Source of the DNA: Alphaproteobacteria bacterium
GTDB taxonomy: Bacteria; Pseudomonadota; Alphaproteobacteria; Rhizobiales; Aestuariivirgaceae
DNA: 18,948 nucleotides
Direction of reading: 5' to 3'
Assembly: GCA_005884715.1 (NCBI GenBank)
Contig: VAZZ01000266.1
Coordinates: 1-18,948, forward strand
Position numbers and translations under genes: made by a program. Positions 15,922 to 18,948 of the stretch are shown piece by piece. The notes beneath the pieces were generated by a model. It was not told the origin of the DNA. It searched no databases and saw only the letters and a program-made list of their open reading frames with translations. Each line of letters begins with the position of its first letter. Within the stretch, counting starts at the first letter, position 1.

Positions 15922-16383
15922 TCACTTCTCCGGCAAGCGATCGGTCCGCGGCAGTGCTTTGCCGGTCTCGAGCAGGCTCTTGAGGCTCGCCAGGATCTGC
16001 GGCCAGCCTCCCGACACGGCATCGATGAATTTATTTGCGCCTTGCTTCTCGGCCTCATGGGTGACCGAAAGCTTCATCACATCGCCCTGCGGTTCGATCT
16101 CGATCGTGCAGCGTGTATAGCCTTCCGCCTTGAGATCGGGCATGAACTCGTTGCGCCATTTGATGACGATGCGCTTGAGCGGATCGATGTCGAGGATCTC
16201 GCCGGTGTCGGCGATGCGACCATCGGCGAAGACGATCTTCCAGGGCGAGCCCTTCTTCCAGTCAGTTTCCTGATGGGCGCCGAACCAATATTGCCGGTTG
16301 AACTCCGGATTGATCAATGCCTGCCAGAGTTTTTCCTGAGTGGTCTTGATATAGGTCACATAGACGAAGCTCGGCTTACTCAT
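15922..16383 (-). CDS. SRPBCC/AHSA1-domain protein
   Basis: A 153-residue START-like (SRPBCC) protein of the AHSA1 type. It shows the usual beginning FVYVTYIKTTQEKLWQALIN, then FNRQYWFGAHQETDWKKGSP, GEILDIDPLKRIVIKWRNEF and a C-terminal helix GGWPQILASLKSLLETG. The fold makes a deep hydrophobic pocket that binds lipids or other small ligands; no ligand or enzyme activity can be assigned. It starts eight bases inside the end of arsR, behind GGAAGGA, so it is translationally coupled to the regulator. This arsR-SRPBCC pairing is widespread; the SRPBCC partner may respond to the compound that relieves repression (inference). Confidence 0.9.
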   Translation of the reverse strand: MSKPSFVYVTYIKTTQEKLWQALINPEFNRQYWFGAHQETDWKKGSPWKIVFADGRIADTGEILDIDPLKRIVIKWRNEFMPDLKAEGYTRCTIEIEPQGDVMKLSVTHEAEKQGANKFIDAVSGGWPQILASLKSLLETGKALPRTDRLPEK

Positions 16384-16699
16384 CGCTTGTTCCTTCCAGG
16401 TTTTTCTTGAGGTCGGCCAGCACCCTGAGCTTTCCGCGCTCGAATTTGTCGATCCAGCGGTCGGCGATCTCGAAGATGGGCGCTGGGTTGAGATAATGCT
16501 CCTTCTCGCGGCCGCGCTTGCGCGTCACGATCAGATTCGCCTCCTCGAGAACCGCCAGATGCTTGCTCACCGCCTGCCGTGTCATGTCCATTTCCTCGCA
16601 GAGCGCAGAGAGCGTCTGCCCGTTACGCGCATGGAGATTGTCCAGAAGTTGCCGGCGCGTTGGATCGGCCAACGCCTTGAAGACGGCGTCCATGCTCAT
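16376..16699 (-). CDS. ArsR-family transcriptional regulator (SRPBCC-linked type)
   Basis: A winged-helix repressor of about 107 residues. MDAVFKALADPTRRQLLDNL is the canonical ArsR start, followed by GQTLSALCEEMDMTRQAVSK (recognition helix), HLAVLEEANLIVTRKRGREK (wing) and HYLNPAPIFEIADRWIDKFE. There is no Cys metal site such as CxC in the recognition helix, so a metal-sensing role is unlikely. Two close ATGs (16699 and 16693) are possible starts. The upstream sequence has a -35 box, an inverted-repeat operator and a -10-like box, placing the transcript start at or very near the ATG. Binding there would shut off its own operon, which also encodes the SRPBCC protein. Confidence 0.92.
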   Translation of the reverse strand: MSMDAVFKALADPTRRQLLDNLHARNGQTLSALCEEMDMTRQAVSKHLAVLEEANLIVTRKRGREKEHYLNPAPIFEIADRWIDKFERGKLRVLADLKKNLEGTSDE

Positions 16700-16705
16700 G
16701 CCCCA

Positions 16706-16733
16706 AATATGCAACTAAATGGTTGCATGTCAA
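16706..16733 (-). promoter_or_regulatory. arsR promoter with overlapping operator
   Basis: On the minus strand TTGACA (16733-16728) is a perfect -35 box. With 16 bases of spacing, CATATT (16711-16706) serves as a -10 candidate. The interval is filled by the inverted repeat ATGCAAC-N6-GTTGCAT (16709-16728), the right kind of symmetry for an ArsR dimer. A start site about 7 bases beyond the -10 falls at about 16699, the gene's ATG, so the mRNA may be leaderless. Confidence 0.75.
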
Positions 16734-16759
16734 GTGAAGAGTAAACGCCCATGGCAAGC

Positions 16760-17407
16760 TCACTTGCTGTATTTGGCGACGAAGGCTTCGGCGCTGAGCG
16801 CCGCCATGTCCTCGATCGCATCGGCCAGCCGGTCATGCGGCCAATCCCACCAGGCAAGGCGGGCGATGCGATCGGCGATATCGGGCGGGAAACGGTGGCG
16901 CAGCGGCCGCGCCGGCACACCGGCGACGATCGAATAAGGAGCGACGTCTTTGCTGACGACGGCGCCAGCCGCAATCACCGCGCCATTGCCGACCGCAACA
17001 CCCGGCAGGATGATCGCGCCATGTCCGATCCACACGTCATGGCCGATCACCACCTTCTTCATCATGCGCTCGTCGCGAAATCGCTGATCGAGCTTCTTGC
17101 CGAGGAAATATTCGTTGGGCCGGTAGGTGATCTTGTGCTGGCTCACCCGCTCCAACGGGTGGTTGAGCGCATTGACGCGAACATCCGACGCAATGGCGCA
17201 GAACTTGCCGATCGCTGCATAAATGATTTCGGCATGCCGCTCGACATAGGAGTAGTCGCCGAGTTCGGAGTCCTTGAACGAGACTCGCTCGGCCAACACA
17301 GTGAACCGACCGAGTTTCGCGTTGCGCAACTGGGCGCTCGGATGGACGACCGGTTCACCATCACGCGATGCTTTCGGAGAATGCCGCTTCGGATGGCCCT
17401 TTGTCAT
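16760..17407 (-). CDS. Left-handed beta-helix (hexapeptide) acetyltransferase, phosphonate-associated type
   Basis: A 215-residue hexapeptide-repeat transferase. It opens with HPSAQLRNAKLGRFTVLAER and LGDYSYVERHAEIIYAAIGK, then KFCAIASDVRVNALNHPLER with the probable catalytic His. VVIGHDVWIGHGAIILPGVA and GAVIAAGAVVSKDVAPYSIV are coils, followed by GVPARPLRHRFP and the tail LAWWDWPHDRL. The pattern fits the transferase family often found in phosphonate (phn) loci, related to chloramphenicol and virginiamycin acetyltransferases. No phn genes occur here, so the acceptor is unknown. Resistance is possible by homology but not supported by context. ATG 17407 lacks a clear ribosome binding site. 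The gene is followed by the arsR promoter 27 bases after its stop. Confidence 0.87.
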   Translation of the reverse strand: MTKGHPKRHSPKASRDGEPVVHPSAQLRNAKLGRFTVLAERVSFKDSELGDYSYVERHAEIIYAAIGKFCAIASDVRVNALNHPLERVSQHKITYRPNEYFLGKKLDQRFRDERMMKKVVIGHDVWIGHGAIILPGVAVGNGAVIAAGAVVSKDVAPYSIVAGVPARPLRHRFPPDIADRIARLAWWDWPHDRLADAIEDMAALSAEAFVAKYSK

Positions 17408-17440
17408 GGCGAAGCACGATAAAGCAAAAGCCGCGCCAGC

Positions 17441-17486
17441 GCGCGATCAGGAAAAGTGGGCACCGGTTTTCCGTCCGATCGCGCGC
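17441..17486 (+). repeat. Dispersed intergenic repeat, copy B
   Basis: This copy has GCGCGATCAGGAAAAGTGGG, then CACCGGTTTTCCGTCCGATC and GCGCG. It matches the minus-strand copy A at 7029-7074. It lies just upstream of the acetyltransferase start and next to the large hairpin at 17501-17547. Its outer GCGCGATC and GATCGCGC ends are complementary, so the unit can fold. Confidence 0.75.
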
Positions 17487-17500
17487 CAAATCAAAATATG

Positions 17501-17547
17501 GAGCAAATCCTTATCGCCAAAGTCTGCAACTTTGGCGGGATTTGCTC
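17501..17547 (-). terminator. rpmB: Large hairpin downstream of rpmB, probable terminator and repeat unit
   Basis: Arms GAGCAAATCC/GGATTTGCTC (10 bp, perfect) enclose CGCCAAAG/CTTTGGCG (8 bp, perfect), with a TTAT bulge on one side and a 7-base loop. On the minus strand the hairpin lies 35 bases beyond the rpmB stop and is followed by CATATTTTGATTT, so intrinsic termination is plausible. The sequence also resembles Hyphomicrobiales repeat units containing TCCTTATC..AGTCTGCAACTTT, as I remember them. Confidence 0.7.
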
Positions 17548-17582
17548 TATGAGCGGCTTGCGTTCGAACACTATGATTGCGA

Positions 17583-17879
17583 TCAGGCGGCCTTTTCGGC
17601 TTCCACACGCTTCTCGACGCTCTTCTTCAGGCGGCGCGCTTTGAGCGAAAGATCTTCATCGCGGGCCTTGACCAGGAAGGCATCGAGGCCACCGGCATGC
17701 TCGACGGACTTCAGCGCGATGGCGCTGACGCGGAAATTATAGCCCTGCCCCATGGCATCGCTGATCAGATTGACATTGCACAGATTCGGCAAGAACCGTG
17801 TCTTCGTCTTGTTGTTGGCATGGCTGACCTTATTGCCAACCTGGGCGCCTTTACCCGTTAACTCGCAACGCCGAGCCAT
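17583..17879 (-). CDS. rpmB: 50S ribosomal protein L28
   Basis: A 98-residue L28 of the large ribosomal subunit. The start MARRCELTGKGAQVGNKVSH and NNKTKTRFLPNLCNVNLIS are diagnostic, and FRVSAIALKSVEHAGGLDAF gives the family's C-terminal part. The length fits the longer alphaproteobacterial form. ATG 17879 has GGAG seven bases upstream. Upstream, a good sigma-70-type promoter is visible, and downstream a long hairpin probably ends the transcript, so it looks like a single-gene unit. Only one Cys pair element is partial (Cys5, Cys34), so this copy may not bind zinc. Confidence 0.97.
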   Translation of the reverse strand: MARRCELTGKGAQVGNKVSHANNKTKTRFLPNLCNVNLISDAMGQGYNFRVSAIALKSVEHAGGLDAFLVKARDEDLSLKARRLKKSVEKRVEAEKAA

Positions 17880-17920
17880 TTCACTGCTCCAAACTCAAAT
17901 TCGAGGGAAAGAGGTCGGTC

Positions 17921-17949
17921 GTATAAGGGCAAAGTCCCTCACCCGTCAA
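17921..17949 (-). promoter_or_regulatory. rpmB: Probable rpmB promoter
   Basis: On the minus strand TTGACG (17949-17944) is followed after 17 bases by TTATAC (17926-17921), close to housekeeping -35 and -10 boxes with ideal spacing. It lies about 42 bases before the rpmB ATG, leaving a short leader with the GGAG site. Confidence 0.65.
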
Positions 17950-18489
17950 GCTTATGGACGGGCCATCCAGGGTGCCCACACTCAGTTCGATCATTCTCAT
18001 TTTGGCGCAAATGGTAACGATGGCAACGGCCCCGCACGAAAAACAAGTTAATCCAGGACTCGTGCCTTGTGCCCGGCCAGTAATTGCCCACAAGATATTG
18101 TGCTAAGTTCCTGGAACAAATGAGGAAAAGCCGCATATCTGTGATTCGGACACGCTCTGTTCCGGAAGGGGAACACTTCCTTAATAAGGAGCGCGAATTT
18201 GTCGTCTCCCAGGTCATGCTTTGTAAACCATGACCCTCCGCTGCCTCGCCAAATTAACGCTTCTGTCCGGTCCTTGCCCAAGCCCGCCATGGGACTGTCA
18301 TCGGGGTGTCCAAATTGCCGCTGCGAAACAAATAGTCAGCCTACGGAACAAAGCCTGAATCGGAGCCTGGTCGGTGATTCGGACAGGATTTGTTCGCCTT
18401 TGAATCCGCCGGTTAAAGGATGCGGAAATTTCGCCACCGCTGGGCCCCTTGACCCGGGCCCGCGCTGGCATCAAGTGAAGGTCTACAGA
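17950..18489. other. Gene-free region rich in inverted repeats, upstream of the helicase
   Basis: No reading frame here looks coding. The sequence carries several small inverted repeats: GTTCC-T-GGAAC (18107-18117), TGTTCC-N6-GGAACA (18158-18175), CCTTA-A-TAAGG (18179-18189), and a GC-rich GGGCCC pair near 18450. Two segments share the layout GGAACAAA, GTGATTCGGACA, TGTTC with nearly equal spacing (18113-18163 and 18345-18395). A small RNA or regulatory region is possible, but I cannot assign one. Confidence 0.5.
18113..18395 (+). repeat. Two spaced copies of a ~50-base degenerate repeat
   Basis: Copy 1 has GGAACAAA at 18113, GTGATTCGGACA at 18141 and TGTTCC at 18158. Copy 2 has GGAACAAA at 18345, GTGATTCGGACA at 18374 and TGTTCG at 18391. 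The outer spacing is 28/29 bases and the inner spacing 17/17, while the filler between is different. The 12-base middle motif is identical in both. Confidence 0.6.
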
Positions 18490-18948
18490 ATGCCTGCCTC
18501 CCGTAGCGTCACAGCCGTTCTCGGCCCCACCAATACCGGCAAGACCCATCTCGCCGTCGAGCGCATGTCTATGACCGGGTCAGGGTTCGCGTCGGCGACC
18601 ACGCCGTGGCGCTTGTGACCGGCGAAGAGAAGATCATTCCGGCAACTCCCCGCTTCTGGGTGGCGACCGTCGAGGCCATGCCGTCCAATAACGAGGTGGC
18701 CTTCCTCGCCATCGACGAGATCCAGCTCTGCGCCGATTTCGAACGCGGTCACATTTTCACCGACCGGTTGCTGCACCGGCGCGGGCGCGAGGAGACCATG
18801 CTGCTGGGAGCCGGCACCATGCGTCCGATCATCGAGCGCCTCGTGCCCCGGACCACCTTTGTCGCCCGCCCGCGCTTCTCCAAGCTCACTTATGCCGGCC
18901 ACAAGAAACTGTCGCGACTGCCACGCCGTTCCGCCGTCGTCTCCTTTT
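18490..18948 (+). pseudogene. SUV3/MgpS-type DEAD-like helicase, N-terminal part with an internal deletion (3' end outside window)
   Basis: The reading starts at ATG 18490 with an AAGG upstream: MPASRSVTAVLGPTNTGKTH is Walker A of the SUV3-like RNA helicase found beside rpmB in many alphaproteobacteria. After LAVERM (18567) the frame is lost. The protein resumes one frame over with YDRVRVRVGDHAVALVTGEE, then PRFWVATVEAMP, FLAIDEIQLCADFERGHIFT (motif II DEIQ), LLGAGTMRPIIERL and LTYAGHKKLSRLPRRSAVVS, open to the window end. Family members have about 18 residues between these parts, including the motif Ia-like PLRLLARE; here they are missing. A deletion of about 55 bases between ATG and the TC of a Val codon explains both the gap and the frame change. 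Without repair the product ends at 18618. The gene is broken as given, or the assembly lost a segment. Confidence 0.85.

Noticed and set aside
18199..18489. N-terminal extension of the helicase from a TTG at 18199, which has a GGAG seven bases upstream
   Set aside because: The 97 added residues are low-complexity in character (many Pro, Ser, Arg, Cys) and unlike any helicase N-terminus, and they overlap the repeat cluster. ATG 18490 fits the family start.

Overview
The window is GC-rich, densely packed chromosomal DNA from an alphaproteobacterium, most likely of the order Hyphomicrobiales (Rhizobiales). The reasons are the aerobic cobaltochelatase pair cobS-cobT next to a J-domain protein and bolA, an aroK-aroB-CBS gene chain opposite a small membrane-protein gene plus xerD, a SUV3/MgpS-type helicase beside rpmB, and intergenic repeats resembling those common in this order. 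I cannot name the genus. Almost everything is core or housekeeping; I see no prophage, IS element, CRISPR array, rRNA or tRNA.

Layout. (1) 1-637 (+): the C-terminal end of secA. (2) 667-3780 (-): a Tat-exported multicopper oxidase followed by an amidohydrolase. (3) 3977-4162 (+): an isolated Flp-type pilin. (4) 4152-6951 (-): a likely operon in transcription order of a 47-residue membrane protein, xerD, accA and a YafK-type L,D-transpeptidase-fold gene carrying a frameshift. (5) 7220-9766 (+): aroK, aroB and a CorC-like CBS gene, each overlapping the next. (6) 9862-10980 (+): a geranylgeranyl-reductase-family flavoprotein, facing bolA (10989-11258, -). (7) 11298-15769 (+): J-domain protein, cobS, cobT (frameshifted) and a phytase-like esterase. 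(8) 15922-17407 (-): an ArsR/SRPBCC pair with a visible promoter and operator, and a hexapeptide acetyltransferase. (9) rpmB (17583-17879, -), a 610-base gene-free stretch rich in inverted repeats, and a helicase gene (18490 to the window end, +) with an internal deletion.

Functional links. aroK and aroB supply the shikimate pathway. CobS and CobT are the AAA+ and vWA subunits of the chelatase that inserts cobalt in aerobic B12 synthesis; the large subunit CobN is not here. AccA and XerD serve lipid synthesis and chromosome dimer resolution. The ArsR and SRPBCC proteins look like a self-contained autoregulated unit.

The most notable points are three broken reading frames (L,D-transpeptidase, cobT, helicase), a CNNM-like CBS protein lacking its membrane domain, a textbook ArsR operator lying between -35 and -10, a pair of intergenic repeat arms with compensatory changes, and a cluster of GGAACA/TGTTCC inverted repeats before the helicase. 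I did not find a convincing wholly new system. The three broken genes may be sequencing or assembly errors rather than biology.
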